The notes beneath the pieces are model-generated. The model ran no database searches. It saw nothing but the letters and a program-made list of their open reading frames with translations, and was not told where the DNA came from. Positions 9,169-18,106 of a DNA stretch of 38,584 nucleotides are shown here, in pieces. Where the stretch lies: the NCBI GenBank assembly GCA_022844045.1, contig JALHMM010000061.1, positions 1 through 38,584 of the forward strand. The letters run 5' to 3'. This DNA is from Reyranellaceae bacterium. Its GTDB lineage: Bacteria > Pseudomonadota > Alphaproteobacteria > Reyranellales > Reyranellaceae. Numbering within the stretch: the stretch's first letter is position 1; every line of letters begins with the position of its first letter. The translations under genes were made by a program, and so were the position numbers.

Positions 9169-10005
9169 GTGCTCCGGCACATCTCAGGATTCCTGGTTTC
9201 CCTGGCGGTGTTTCTCGGCGGCATGGCCTTCATCGGCGCGCCCCTTCTGGAGCGCCGCCTCACCTTTCTGCCGGTCGCGGCCGATCCCGCGCGTCCGTGG
9301 ACACCGCCACCGGGCGCGCAGGACGTCTTCTTCGACAGCGCGCCCGGCGTCACGCTGCATGGCTGGTACTGGCGTGCCGATCCCGCGAAGCGGGCGCCGA
9401 TCACGGTTCTCTATTCCCACGGCAATGCCGACAACATCGTGCCGTTCGCGCCTGAGGCGGCGCGCCTGGCGGCCGCCGGTTTCGACGTGCTGCTCTTCGA
9501 CTATCGCGGCTATGGCCGCAGTGGCGGCACCTCGGACGACGAATCAACACTGGTCAACGATGGCCGTGCCGCGATGGACTATCTCGTCCGCGTTCGCGGC
9601 GTGCCGCCGCAGTCGATCGCCCATTACGGCTATTCCCTGGGCAGCATCCTCGCCGCCGAGCTGTCGGTGACCTATCCGTGCCGAGCCGTCGTCCTGCTCG
9701 CGCCGCTCGCGTCGATGTCGATCCATGTTTCGCTGTTGTTTCCCTGGTTGCCGGAGGCGCTGCACGGCTTGGCGCGCAATCGCTTCGATACGATCGGCAA
9801 GATCGCGCGCGCCAACTGCCCTGTCATGGTCATCCACGGCGATCGCGACGAGGTGATCGACGTCGCGCAGGGCCGCGCCGTCTGGGCCGCGGCGCGCGAG
9901 CCCAAACGACTGATGATCATATCAGGGGGCCCACACTGGCTCGGCTCCGCAGGAAACACCCACGTCGACGCGGCGGTGGAATTCATCCGATCGCCGCATT
10001 CCTGA
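9169..10005 (+). CDS. Alpha/beta hydrolase, membrane-anchored (tandem copy 1)
   Basis: 278 residues with a GTG start 6 bases after the IclR stop. An N-terminal hydrophobic segment (about 5-25, ISGFLVSLAVFLGGMAFIGAP) should anchor the protein with the hydrolase domain outside the cytoplasm. Hydrolase landmarks are the oxyanion-region YSHGNADN, the LFDYRGYGRSGG turn, the nucleophile elbow HYGYSLGS, the acid motif HGDRDEVID and a C-terminal catalytic histidine in GPHWLG. It resembles the Bem46/ABHD13-type serine hydrolases; the substrate is unknown. A paralogue follows 38 bases later. Confidence 0.88.
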   Translation: MLRHISGFLVSLAVFLGGMAFIGAPLLERRLTFLPVAADPARPWTPPPGAQDVFFDSAPGVTLHGWYWRADPAKRAPITVLYSHGNADNIVPFAPEAARLAAAGFDVLLFDYRGYGRSGGTSDDESTLVNDGRAAMDYLVRVRGVPPQSIAHYGYSLGSILAAELSVTYPCRAVVLLAPLASMSIHVSLLFPWLPEALHGLARNRFDTIGKIARANCPVMVIHGDRDEVIDVAQGRAVWAAAREPKRLMIISGGPHWLGSAGNTHVDAAVEFIRSPHS

Positions 10006-10043
10006 CGTAGGATCTGCCGAACTCGCTGCCGTAGTCGAGGTCC

Positions 10044-10901
10044 ATGATCCGGCATACTTTTCGCCTGCTGACATTTCTGGGGGTGTTCTTCGGCGCTGTC
10101 GCCTTCATCGGCGTGCCGGCGCTGGAGCGCCATTTCACCTTCCGCCCACGTGTCGCCACCTATGCCTGGACCGCGCCCGCAGGCGCCGAGGACGTGTTCT
10201 TCGACAGCGCGCCCGGCGTGACCTTGCACGCCTGGTACTGGCGTGCCGACAAGAACAAGCCGGCGCCGGTCACCGTCCTCTACGCCCACGGCAATGCCGG
10301 CCACGTGCAGCGCTTCGCGCCCGCGGCGGCGCATATCGCGTCGCTCGGCTTCGACGTGCTGCTCTACGACTATCGCGGCTATGGCCGCAGCGGCGGCGAG
10401 TCGGAGGACGAGAAGACGTTGTTCGCCGACGGCCGCGCGGCGCTGGACTATCTCGTGAAGGTCCGCGGCGTGCCGGCCGGCAGCGTCGCGCATTACGGCT
10501 ACTCGCTGGGCAGCGCCGTCTCGGCCGAGCTATCGGTGAACCATCCCTGCCGCGCCGTGGTGCTGGTGGCGCCGCTGGCCTCGGTCTCGGCGCAGGTCTC
10601 GGCGATGTATCCCTGGCTGCCCGAGCCGTTCCACGCGCTGACGCGTAGCCGCTTCGACACCGTGGGCAAGATCGGCCGCGCTCGCTGCCCGGTGATGGTG
10701 GTGCACGGCGATCGCGACGAGATCATCGGCGTCGAGCAGGGCCGCGCCGTTCATGCCGCGGCGCGTGAGCCCAAGCGCCTGATGATCATACCCGGCGGCA
10801 CCCATTGGCTGGGCCGCAGCGACAGCAGCCACCTCGAGGCGGCCGCTCAGTTCATCCGAACGTCGCCTTCGTCTCCCCCAGCCCCTGCCATGTCGCGGTG
10901 A
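10044..10901 (+). CDS. Alpha/beta hydrolase, membrane-anchored (tandem copy 2)
   Basis: 285 residues, colinear with the preceding gene over the whole length and identical at roughly two thirds of positions by eye. It has the same N-terminal anchor, AHGNAGH, LYDYRGYGRSGG, HYGYSLGS, HGDRDEIIG and GTHWLG, so both copies keep the Ser/Asp/His triad. This copy has a longer proline/serine-rich C-terminus (RTSPSSPPAPAMSR) that reads 50 bases into the convergent hydratase gene. The pair is a local duplication that has diverged mainly in the stretch after the anchor and in the tail. Confidence 0.88.
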   Translation: MIRHTFRLLTFLGVFFGAVAFIGVPALERHFTFRPRVATYAWTAPAGAEDVFFDSAPGVTLHAWYWRADKNKPAPVTVLYAHGNAGHVQRFAPAAAHIASLGFDVLLYDYRGYGRSGGESEDEKTLFADGRAALDYLVKVRGVPAGSVAHYGYSLGSAVSAELSVNHPCRAVVLVAPLASVSAQVSAMYPWLPEPFHALTRSRFDTVGKIGRARCPVMVVHGDRDEIIGVEQGRAVHAAAREPKRLMIIPGGTHWLGRSDSSHLEAAAQFIRTSPSSPPAPAMSR

Positions 10902-11646
10902 CGGTACCGGCACCGGGCAGCATGTAGGGCGGATGGGTCGAGCCGGTGAGGATCACGTCGCCAGCCTTGAGCCGCTTGCCGAAATGATTGAGGCGATTGG
11001 CCAGCCAGGCCAGCGCGATCAGCGGCCCGCCCATGACGTTGGTGCCCGGTCCGCCGGCGACCTTGTTGCCGTCGAGCGTGCAGCTGCCATCGACCGCGCC
11101 GAGGTCGATGCCCTGCCAGTTGGCGATCTCCGGCCCGACGACACAGGCATATTGCAGAACATCGTCGATGATGCGGCCCTTGCCGGTGACCTTGCTCAGG
11201 TCGGCGTGGCGGTTTTCGACGATCTCCATGCCGCAATGGAGCGAAGCGATGAAGGGCTTGATGGTCTCGGCGTCATAGGGCTTGGCGCCCGGCGCGGCGT
11301 CCTTGGCGATGCGCGCCACGACCTCGCACTCGACACCGGCCTTGTGGATGGCGCCCGTGGCGACGGTGATGCCGCTTTGCTTCACGCCGCTGCCGTAGAT
11401 GGCGGCGAAGGCGGGCTGGCTCAGGCCGGCCGGCAGATAAAGCGCCGGCAGTGACAGGGCGACCTTCCAGCCGGCGATGCGATCGGCGCCGTTCGCGGTC
11501 AGGCGCTCGTGCACCGCGAACTGCGTGTGATAGGCTTCGTCCTCGCTCATCGCGTCGGTGGCGCCGGGCATGAAGTCCATCACCCGCCTCTCGCGGCGGG
11601 CGGCGGCTACCTTGTCGGCCAGGGCGGCGATCTCGGCTGGCGTCAT
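10852..11646 (-). CDS. 2-keto-4-pentenoate hydratase/fumarylacetoacetase-like family protein
   Basis: 264 residues resembling MhpD/2-oxopent-4-enoate hydratases, metal-dependent enzymes of the fumarylacetoacetase superfamily used late in meta-cleavage of aromatics. Seen are GWKVALS near residue 60, the metal-binding CEVVARIAKD (Glu-x-Glu-type region), HCGMEIVENRH, and the C-terminal GGPLIALAWLANRL...LKAGDVILTGS block. The ATG is preceded by an AAGGGGAGGGA ribosome binding site. No other aromatic catabolic gene is near, so the actual substrate is open. Its 3' end overlaps the convergent hydrolase gene by 50 bases. Confidence 0.85.
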   Translation of the reverse strand: MTPAEIAALADKVAAARRERRVMDFMPGATDAMSEDEAYHTQFAVHERLTANGADRIAGWKVALSLPALYLPAGLSQPAFAAIYGSGVKQSGITVATGAIHKAGVECEVVARIAKDAAPGAKPYDAETIKPFIASLHCGMEIVENRHADLSKVTGKGRIIDDVLQYACVVGPEIANWQGIDLGAVDGSCTLDGNKVAGGPGTNVMGGPLIALAWLANRLNHFGKRLKAGDVILTGSTHPPYMLPGAGTVTATWQGLGETKATFG

Positions 11647-11748
11647 CTCTGCTGTCCCTCCCCTTTTGCGTCTTGGCGCTATCGCACGGAAACCGCCGCA
11701 GCCTCAAGCGCGCCGCGCGCACGAGTCTTCAGATCAAGGGGAACGGGA

Positions 11749-12414
11749 TCACGCCTGGGGCTTGCGCGCCTCGATGACGACCGTGTGCGGGCACTCGAAG
11801 TCGTCCTCGTACTCGGTGGACAGGATCTCCTGCCCGACGACCGCGCTCTCGCGGATCGGCAGGCAGGTGCGGCAATCGACGAAGCCGGCATCCTCGGCCA
11901 GCTCGCGCAGGAACGAGGGCGACAGCGCCGTCAGGTGCTCGCCCGAGCAGAAGACGAAGTTGGCGAAGCGACCGCCGACGCTCTTGCGGTTGATCGGGAA
12001 GTCCGAGAACCACGCCGCGTCGCCTTCGACAAACTTGCGCGCGGCGTTCTCGATATGCGGGCCGCCGATACGGATGCCGCCGCCCGGCTTGACGCAACGG
12101 AACATGTCGGCGAAATGCGTCGCGAGGTGACGCTCCGGCAGATGCTCGACGACGTGGAAGGAATAGAAACGATCGACCGAATTGTCGCGAAACGGCAACT
12201 TGTCGAGGAAGTTGATCCAGAGGTCGATCTTGGCCGAGACCAGGTTGGCATCGACGTTCAGCCAGCCCGGGATGTAGCGCTCCTTGCCGCAGCCGAGATG
12301 GACGTTCAGCGTGCCGTCCCGGGGCTGCCGGAAGGCCTTGTACAGCCGGCCATTGACCCACATCGGGCCCTGCATCGCGCCGTAGTAGAGGTTCTTGAGA
12401 GCTGTAGGAATCAT
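11749..12414 (-). CDS. SAM-dependent methyltransferase, methyltransferase-11-like
   Basis: 221 residues. The SAM-binding motif VHLGCGKERYIPGWLNVDA is at about 38-56. It is followed by the motif IV region LPFRDNSVDRFYSFHVVEHLPE and the post-motif MFRCVKPGGGIRIGGPH, which together define a class I methyltransferase. A short N-terminal extension is rich in aromatic residues. Similar proteins are often found among polysaccharide or lipid modification genes, but nothing of that kind is adjacent and the substrate is unknown. No clear ribosome binding site precedes the ATG. Confidence 0.82.
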   Translation of the reverse strand: MIPTALKNLYYGAMQGPMWVNGRLYKAFRQPRDGTLNVHLGCGKERYIPGWLNVDANLVSAKIDLWINFLDKLPFRDNSVDRFYSFHVVEHLPERHLATHFADMFRCVKPGGGIRIGGPHIENAARKFVEGDAAWFSDFPINRKSVGGRFANFVFCSGEHLTALSPSFLRELAEDAGFVDCRTCLPIRESAVVGQEILSTEYEDDFECPHTVVIEARKPQA

Positions 12415-12511
12415 TGTGAATCAATGGCCTAGGGTATGATCCGATATTGGTTCAACAATAGCGCGAATATCGTCTCCCAGCCAGCGCCGTGCCTGAAGGC
12501 GTCACCTCGGC

Positions 12512-12526
12512 TATACTGTCGACATG
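12512..12526 (+). promoter_or_regulatory. Candidate -10 box just upstream of the DUF433 start
   Basis: TATACT at 12512-12517 ends only 6 bases before the first of two tandem ATG codons (12524 and 12527), with no Shine-Dalgarno sequence between. This spacing would give a leaderless or nearly leaderless transcript. The matching -35 is weak, so this is a suggestion only. Confidence 0.35.
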
Positions 12527-12754
12527 ATGTACGACCGCATCACTGTCGATCCTGCCGTGATGGTCGGCAAGCCCTGCATCAAGTGTACCCGGATCACGGT
12601 GGACCTGATCCTGCGGAAGTTCGCCGCTGGCGAAACCGAGGCTGACTTGCTTCTGGGCTATCCGCACCTTAGTCGCGAAGACATCCGCCAAGCGCTCGCC
12701 TTCGCGGCCGACTTCCTCACGGATGGCGACATCGAGCTGGCGCTGCCTCGGTGA
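12524..12754 (+). CDS. DUF433 domain protein, probable antitoxin
   Basis: 76 residues matching the DUF433 pattern: DRITVDPAVMVGKPCIKCTRITVDLILRKFAAGETEADLLLGYPHLSREDIRQALAFAADF. DUF433 is a small helix-turn-helix-like domain, the antitoxin half of VapBC45-type pairs. The usual family text is GKPCIRGTRI; here a cysteine (CIKCTRI) replaces the conserved glycine. The stop overlaps the next start by four bases (GTGA), the tight coupling expected of toxin-antitoxin pairs. Confidence 0.88.
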   Translation: MMYDRITVDPAVMVGKPCIKCTRITVDLILRKFAAGETEADLLLGYPHLSREDIRQALAFAADFLTDGDIELALPR

Positions 12755-13104
12755 GGCTACTCGCCGACGAGTCGCTCGATGGCCGGGTTCGTGCCGGCCT
12801 CCGAGACCTCGGGCATGACATCGAGCGCGCGACGTTGGGGGCACCGGACACGGCGGTCTTGGCTCGCGCAGTTGAAGCGCAAAGCACCCTCGTGACCGAA
12901 CACAAAGATTTCGGTGGACTGGTCGTCCATCTGGGCCACGCGAGCGGAAGCGTCGTGTTGGTCCGCCTGGACAACGTGGAGATCGCCGAGCGTATCCGAT
13001 TGGTCGATGCGGCCCTCGACACCGTCGAACGCGCGAACGGACCGGTACTCATCGTTGTCGCGGTCAACAACACGCGCCTTCGCCCTATTCTCCGCAGCGT
13101 GTGA
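12751..13104 (+). CDS. DUF5615 family PIN-like protein, probable toxin
   Basis: 117 residues with a GTG start overlapping the DUF433 stop. It begins MRLLADESLDGRVRAGLRDLGHD, the typical first strand and helix of DUF5615/Mut7-C PIN-like domains, with the acidic DES. The second acidic position lies in LVTEHKDFG (usual form TxDxDFG), followed by GSVVLVRLDN. Acidic residues of these motifs form the metal site of the PIN fold, so ribonuclease toxicity is the family expectation. The usual first aspartate of TxDxDF is histidine/lysine-substituted here (TEHKDFG), which is seen in relatives but should be checked. Confidence 0.85.
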   Translation: MRLLADESLDGRVRAGLRDLGHDIERATLGAPDTAVLARAVEAQSTLVTEHKDFGGLVVHLGHASGSVVLVRLDNVEIAERIRLVDAALDTVERANGPVLIVVAVNNTRLRPILRSV

Positions 13105-13117
13105 CCACCAAACGAAA

Positions 13118-13141
13118 CGGGGCGGCCGATCGGCCGCCCCG
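13118..13141. terminator. Perfect palindrome between convergent genes, likely bidirectional terminator
   Basis: A 24-base perfect palindrome (CGGGGCGGCCGA and its reverse complement) sits 13 bases after the PIN-like gene and 25 bases before the end of the convergent fadJ-type gene. It can form a strong GC stem in either transcript. No clear T tract follows on either side, so the strength as an intrinsic terminator is uncertain. Confidence 0.6.
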
Positions 13142-13166
13142 CTCCGTTGATCCTCGACTTCGCGAC

Positions 13167-15401
13167 TCAGGCGGCCTTCGACTTCGAGCCGTAGAAGCTC
13201 TGGCCCTTGCTCGCCATGTCGCGCAGCAGCTTCGGCACGCTGAACTGTGAGCCGTATTTCTGCGCCAGCGAGTCGCATTCCTGCACGAACTTCGCGACGC
13301 CGACCTGATCGATCAGGCTGATGGCGCCGCCTGTCTGCGGCGCGAAGCCCAGGCCCATGATCGAGCCGATGTCGCCGTCCTGTGGATCGGTCAGCACGTT
13401 CGATTCCAGGCAGCGCGCGGTGTCGACCGCCTGCACGTAGAGCAGGCGCTTCTTGATCTCGGCGGCGACGGCGTCCTTGCCCGGACCCTCGCCGTGCGCC
13501 AGCTCCGCGCGCTCCTTGAAGTGCTCCTTGAGTCCCGGCCACAGGCGCTTCTTGCCGTCGGCGGGGTACTCGTAGAAGCCCTTGCCGTTCTTGCGCCCGA
13601 AGCGCTCCAGCTTCTTGACCATCAGCTCGAGCATGTCCTCGGTGCCGCTGCCCTCGTACTTCTGGCCCGCCGCCTCGGCGTCGCGCCGCGTCTGGTCCAT
13701 GATCTTGTACGACAGGTCGATGGCGACCTCGTCGTTGAGCGCCAGCGGGCCGACGGGCATGCCGGCCAGGCGCGCGCAATTCTCGATCATCGCCGCCGGG
13801 ATGCCTTCCTTCAGCATGCGATGGCCCTCGCTGATGAAGGCGCCGCAGACACGCGAGGTGAAGAAGCCACGGCTGTCGTTGACCACGATCGGCGTCTTGC
13901 GGATCTTCTGGACGTAGTCGAGCGCCCGCGCCAGCGTCTCCTGCGAGGTCTTCTTGCCGACGATGATCTCGACCAGCGGCATCTTCTCCACGGGCGAGAA
14001 GAAGTGCAGGCCGATGAAGTTCTCGGGCCGCACGCTGGCCTCGGCGAGGCCGGTGATCGGCAAGGTCGAGGTATTCGAGGCGAAGACCGCGGTCGGTGCC
14101 AGCACGGCCTCGGCCTGCTTGGTCGCGGCGGCCTTGACCTCGCGGGTCTCGAACACCGCCTCGATCACCAGCTCGCAGCCCTTGAGGTCGGCGTAGTTGG
14201 CGGTGGCGTGCACGCGGCCCAGGATCTCGGCGGCGCGCTCCTTGGTCAGGCGGCCGCGGCCGGCATCCTTCTCGACATCGGCCTGGATATGCGCCTTGCC
14301 CTTGTCGGCCGAGGCCTGGTCGCGATCGAGCAGCACAATCGAGAGCCCGGCGCGCGCCGAGACATTGGCGATGCCCGCGCCCATCAGGCCGGCGCCCAGC
14401 ACGCCGATCTTCTTGTACTCCTGCTTCGGGACCCCCTTGGGCCGGCGCGCCAGCTTGTTGGCCTCCTGCAGGCCGAAGAACAGCGTGCGGATCATGCTCT
14501 TGGACACGGGATCGCGCAGCAGCGAGACGAAGTAGCGCGTCTCGATCTTCAGGCCGGTGTCGAAGGGCACGTTGAGGCCCTCGTACACGCAGCTCAGGAT
14601 CGCCTTGGGCGCCGGATAGACGCCATTGGTCTTGCCCGAGATCATGGCGTTGCCGCCGATGAACATCTCGACACCGCCCGGCCACACCTTGCCGCCGGCG
14701 AAATTGGGGATGCGGTAGTTCGGCTTGTCCCAGGGCTGCACCGCGCGCGCGTCCATCTGCACGCCCTTGGTGAAGGTCGGCGCGACCTTCTCGGTGGAGG
14801 GCGCCATCAGCCACGCCTTGGCGCGCGCCAGCAGCTCGCCCGCCGGCACGACCTCGTGGATCAGGCCCATGCCCTTGGCCTCGGCGACCGAGAGGTCCTT
14901 GCCCTCGATCAGGATCGGCGCCGCGGCCATCACGCCAATCAGGCGCGGGATGCGCTGCGTACCGCCGCCGCCGGGCAGCAGGCCGATCTTCACCTCGGGC
15001 TGGCCGATCTTGGCTTTCGGGTTGTCGGCGGCGATGCGGTAGTGGCAGGCGAGGCAGATCTCGAAGCCACCACCCAGCGCCGTGCCGTTGATCGCGGCGA
15101 CCCACGGCTTGCCCGACGTCTCCATGCCGCGGAACATCTTCTGCAGCTGGCTGAACTGCTCGGTCAGCGCCTTGGCGTCCGAGGTGTCGACGTTGAGGAT
15201 CATCTCGAGATCGGCGCCGGCGATGAAGTCGGCCTTGCCCGAGGTCAGGATGATGCCCTTGACCGCCGGGTCCTTCACCGCCTTCTGCGCGACATCGGCG
15301 AAGGCGGCCATCGAGCCTTCGTTGAGCACGTTCATCGTGCGGCCTGGCATGTCCCACGTGATCGTGGCGATGCCGTCGGTATCGACTGCGTAATTGATCA
15401 T
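13167..15401 (-). CDS. fadJ: Fused enoyl-CoA hydratase / 3-hydroxyacyl-CoA dehydrogenase (FadJ type)
   Basis: 744 residues from ATG 15401, which follows GGAGGAGA. The open frame extends far upstream through the repeat and antisense of the thiolase frame, but that part is not protein-like. Residues about 5-190 are a crotonase-fold hydratase ([32 protein letters not shown]). A linker is followed by the NAD-binding [17 protein letters not shown] and the dehydrogenase core with [32 protein letters not shown] and [10 protein letters not shown]. It ends with tandem 3HCDH C-terminal domains. It carries out the middle two steps of beta-oxidation and lies downstream of thiolase and acyl-CoA dehydrogenase genes in one operon. 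Confidence 0.94.
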   Translation of the reverse strand: MINYAVDTDGIATITWDMPGRTMNVLNEGSMAAFADVAQKAVKDPAVKGIILTSGKADFIAGADLEMILNVDTSDAKALTEQFSQLQKMFRGMETSGKPWVAAINGTALGGGFEICLACHYRIAADNPKAKIGQPEVKIGLLPGGGGTQRIPRLIGVMAAAPILIEGKDLSVAEAKGMGLIHEVVPAGELLARAKAWLMAPSTEKVAPTFTKGVQMDARAVQPWDKPNYRIPNFAGGKVWPGGVEMFIGGNAMISGKTNGVYPAPKAILSCVYEGLNVPFDTGLKIETRYFVSLLRDPVSKSMIRTLFFGLQEANKLARRPKGVPKQEYKKIGVLGAGLMGAGIANVSARAGLSIVLLDRDQASADKGKAHIQADVEKDAGRGRLTKERAAEILGRVHATANYADLKGCELVIEAVFETREVKAAATKQAEAVLAPTAVFASNTSTLPITGLAEASVRPENFIGLHFFSPVEKMPLVEIIVGKKTSQETLARALDYVQKIRKTPIVVNDSRGFFTSRVCGAFISEGHRMLKEGIPAAMIENCARLAGMPVGPLALNDEVAIDLSYKIMDQTRRDAEAAGQKYEGSGTEDMLELMVKKLERFGRKNGKGFYEYPADGKKRLWPGLKEHFKERAELAHGEGPGKDAVAAEIKKRLLYVQAVDTARCLESNVLTDPQDGDIGSIMGLGFAPQTGGAISLIDQVGVAKFVQECDSLAQKYGSQFSVPKLLRDMASKGQSFYGSKSKAA

Positions 15402-15414
15402 GGTCTCGTCTCCT

Positions 15415-15571
15415 CCCCCTCTCCCCGCGCGGGCGGGGAGAGGGTTGGGGTGAGGGGCTTTTCTCGATGGGGTAAGGCGCGCGAGTGGCCGGAGAAGCCC
15501 CTCATCCGGCGCTGCGCGCCACCTTCTCCCCGCCTCAGGGGCCGCGGACGGCCCCGACGCGGGGAGAAGGG
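15415..15571. repeat. Family C palindromic repeat region inside the beta-oxidation operon
   Basis: The 173-base gap between the thiolase and FadJ-type genes is filled by nested inverted repeats. The stem CCCTCTCCCCGC/GCGGGGAGAGGG is followed by an outer pair around GAAGCCCCTCATCC and TGAGGGGCTTTTC, and a second GGGGAGAAGG arm at the other end. A simple 28-base form of the same hairpin occurs at 31716-31743. In the transcript this would form strong structures between two cistrons, possibly affecting mRNA processing or relative expression. Confidence 0.8.
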
Positions 15572-15574
15572 AAC

Positions 15575-16786
15575 TCAGACGCGCTCGATGATCGTGGCGG
15601 TGCCCATGCCGGCGCCGATGCACAGCGTGGCGAGGCCAGTGGCCAGGTTGCGGCGCTCCAGCTCGTCGAGCAGGGTGCCGAGGATCATCGCGCCGGTGGC
15701 GCCCAGCGGATGGCCCATGGCGATGGCACCGCCGTTGACGTTCATCTTGTCGTGCGGCACGCCCAGCGCCTGCATGTAGCGCAGCACGACGGCGGCGAAG
15801 GCCTCGTTGAGCTCGTACAGGTCGATGTCCTTCACCGACATGCCGGCGCGCTTCAACGCCTTCTCCGAGGCCGGCGCCGGGCCGGTCAGCATGATCGTCG
15901 GCTCCGAGCCGATCGAGGCGAAGGAGCGGATGCGCGCGCGGGCCTTCAAGCCCGCCTTCTCGCCGAACTCCTTGGTGCCGATCAGGATGCCGGCGGCGCC
16001 GTCGACGATGCCCGAGGAGTTGCCCGCGTGATGCACGTGGTTGATCTTCTCGACCTCGGGATACTTCTGCAGCGCCACGGCGTTGAAGCCCGGCATCATC
16101 TCGCCGTGCATCTTGAACGAGGGCTCGAGCGAGGCCAGCGACTGCATCGTGGTCTGCGGCCGCATATGCTCGTCGTGGTCCAGCAGCTCGACGCCGTTCT
16201 GGTCGCGCACCGGCACGATCGACTTCTTGAAGTACTTGGCGTCCCAGGCGGCCTTGGCGCGCTTCTGGGATTCCACGGAGTACGCGTCGACATCGTCGCG
16301 GCTGAAGCCGTACTTCGAGGCGATCAGGTCGGCCGAGATGCCCTGCGGCACGAAGTACATCGGGATCGCCACCGCCGGATCGACCGGCCAGGCGCCGCCG
16401 TCGGAGCCCATCGGCACGCGCGACATCGACTCGACGCCGCCGCCGATCACGGCCTGCGACTGGCCGGACATCACCTGGGCGGCTGCCATGTTGGTGGCTT
16501 CCAGGCCCGAGGCGCAGAAGCGGTTGACCTGCACGCCTGCCACCGTCTGCTCGAAGCCGGCCATGACGGCGGCGGTGCGCGCGATATTGGCGCCCTGCTC
16601 GCCGATCGGCATTACGCAGCCCAGCACGACATCGTCGACCAGCGACGTGTCGAGCTTGTTTCGATCGCGCAACGCCTGCAACGCGGTCACGGCCAGGCGC
16701 ACCGGGGTGACTTCGTGCAGCGAGCCGTCGCGGCGGCCCTTGCCGCGCGGCGTGCGCACGGCGTCGTAGATGTAGGCTTCGGTCAT
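15575..16786 (-). CDS. Acetyl-CoA C-acyltransferase (thiolase)
   Basis: 403 residues. It performs the last, thiolytic step of beta-oxidation (or acetoacetyl-CoA chemistry). The nucleophile cysteine is Cys91 in [11 protein letters not shown]. The histidine motif is [18 protein letters not shown] and the second cysteine is in [10 protein letters not shown]; a [15 protein letters not shown] block precedes them. All catalytic residues are present. A GAGAGGAG ribosome binding site precedes the ATG. It is between the acyl-CoA dehydrogenase and the FadJ-type gene, with a palindromic repeat in each intercistronic gap. Confidence 0.95.
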   Translation of the reverse strand: MTEAYIYDAVRTPRGKGRRDGSLHEVTPVRLAVTALQALRDRNKLDTSLVDDVVLGCVMPIGEQGANIARTAAVMAGFEQTVAGVQVNRFCASGLEATNMAAAQVMSGQSQAVIGGGVESMSRVPMGSDGGAWPVDPAVAIPMYFVPQGISADLIASKYGFSRDDVDAYSVESQKRAKAAWDAKYFKKSIVPVRDQNGVELLDHDEHMRPQTTMQSLASLEPSFKMHGEMMPGFNAVALQKYPEVEKINHVHHAGNSSGIVDGAAGILIGTKEFGEKAGLKARARIRSFASIGSEPTIMLTGPAPASEKALKRAGMSVKDIDLYELNEAFAAVVLRYMQALGVPHDKMNVNGGAIAMGHPLGATGAMILGTLLDELERRNLATGLATLCIGAGMGTATIIERV

Positions 16787-16811
16787 CGTGCCTCTCCTCT
16801 CGGGTTCTGTT

Positions 16812-16876
16812 TGTCATCCCGAGCGCAGCGAGGGATCCAGGGCTGCACTAGATTCCTCGCTGCGCTCGGAATGACA
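16812..16876. repeat. Family A palindromic repeat, copy 2 (65 bp)
   Basis: Same length and arms as the copy at 1484, with the CAG variant in the arm and one mismatch in the right arm (GGAATGACA). It lies between the acyl-CoA dehydrogenase stop and the thiolase start on the minus strand, thus inside an operon rather than at its end. Confidence 0.88.
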
Positions 16877-16885
16877 GGTTTCACA

Positions 16886-18043
16886 TCACAGCGTGCGGCC
16901 GATCAGTTCCTTCATGATCTCGTTGGTACCGCCGTAGATCTTCTGCACCCGGCTGTCGGCGTAGAGCCGCGCGATCGGGTATTCCCACATGTAGCCGTAG
17001 CCGCCGAAGAGCTGCAGGCACTGGTCGACGAAATCGCACTGCAGGTCGGTCAGCCAGTACTTGCACATCGCCGCGTCGGCGACGGTCAATTCCTTGCGCA
17101 GATGGCGCGCGACGCAGTCGTCGAGATAGGTGCGCGCAACCGTGGCCTTGGTCTTCAGCTCCGCCAGCTTGAAGCGGGTGTTCTGGAAATCGATGATCGG
17201 CTTGCCGAAGGCTTTGCGCTCCTTGGTGTACTCGATCGTCGCCTTCAGCGCCGCCTCGATCGCCGCGATGGCCTGCACGCCGATCACCAGGCGCTCCTGC
17301 GGCAGCTCCTGCATGAGCTGGGCGAAGCCGGTGCCCTCGGCACCCAGCAGGTTGGTGACCGGCACGCGCACGTCGTCGAAGAACAGCTCCGACGTGTCCT
17401 GCGCCTTCATGCCGATCTTCTCGAGATTGCGCCCGCGACGGAACCCCTTGCGATCGCCTTCGACGCAGATCAGCGAGGTACCGCGCGCGCCCTGCTTGGG
17501 GTCGGTCTTGCAGACGACGATGATGAGATCGGCGTTCTGGCCATTGGTGATGAAGGTCTTCGAGCCGTTGATGACGTACTCGTCGCCGTCGCGCACGGCG
17601 TTCGTGCGAACCGACTGCAAGTCTGAACCCGTGCCCGGTTCCGTCATGGCGATGGCGGTGATCATCTCGCCGCTCACCATCTTGGGCAGCCAGCGCTGCT
17701 TCTGTTCCTCGGTGCCGAAGTGCCTGATATAGGGCGCGGTGATGTCGTTGTGCAGCGAGAAACCGGGGCCAGAGGCGAAAACGCGCCACTGCTCCTCGAT
17801 GGCGATCACATTGTGCAGCCAGTCGGCGCCGGCGCCGCCATACTCCTCGGGCACGTCCATGCACAAAAGGCCGAGCTCGCCGGCCTTGCGCCAGACCGAC
17901 TTCGGAACGACGCCCTCGTCTTCCCATTGCGCGTGATGCGGCTGCACTTCCGTCTCGAAGAAGCGGCGGCAGGTGTCGCGGAACATCTGGTGTTCCGGCG
18001 TATAGACGCTGGCCAACGCACTCAAAGGCGCCACTCCCTCCAC
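16886..18043 (-). CDS. Acyl-CoA dehydrogenase, long-chain (LCAD) type
   Basis: 385 residues with the three-domain acyl-CoA dehydrogenase layout: FAD/substrate motif AIAMTEPGTGSDLQS, middle strand VINGSKTFITNGQNAD, and a C-terminal helical domain with ERKAFGKPIIDFQNTRFKLAELK. The position that holds the catalytic Glu in medium-chain enzymes is Gly here (KIYGGTNEIMKELI). The base should instead be Glu250 in MQELPQERLVIG, as in mammalian LCAD and isovaleryl-CoA dehydrogenase. The start is uncertain: GTG 18043, GTG 18034 and a TTG at about 18025 are all near the GGAGGGA site. It is the first gene of the beta-oxidation operon and an operator-like palindrome lies 64-79 bases upstream. Confidence 0.93.
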   Translation of the reverse strand: MEGVAPLSALASVYTPEHQMFRDTCRRFFETEVQPHHAQWEDEGVVPKSVWRKAGELGLLCMDVPEEYGGAGADWLHNVIAIEEQWRVFASGPGFSLHNDITAPYIRHFGTEEQKQRWLPKMVSGEMITAIAMTEPGTGSDLQSVRTNAVRDGDEYVINGSKTFITNGQNADLIIVVCKTDPKQGARGTSLICVEGDRKGFRRGRNLEKIGMKAQDTSELFFDDVRVPVTNLLGAEGTGFAQLMQELPQERLVIGVQAIAAIEAALKATIEYTKERKAFGKPIIDFQNTRFKLAELKTKATVARTYLDDCVARHLRKELTVADAAMCKYWLTDLQCDFVDQCLQLFGGYGYMWEYPIARLYADSRVQKIYGGTNEIMKELIGRTL

Positions 18044-18106
18044 GCTTCTTGCGGCGTCACCATGGGCCGGCCCACCGGCAACGTCCAGCCGGCCACATAC
18101 TTTCCC

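Noticed and set aside
13167..16817. Single 1216-codon frame that seems to fuse thiolase and FadJ
   Set aside because: The upstream part is the thiolase region in a wrong frame and the repeat; a GGAGGAGA site and a proper N-terminus place the FadJ-type start at 15401.
15485..17626. 713-codon plus-strand open frame opposite the beta-oxidation operon
   Set aside because: It crosses two real genes and two repeats and contains the translated repeat; it is an antisense shadow.
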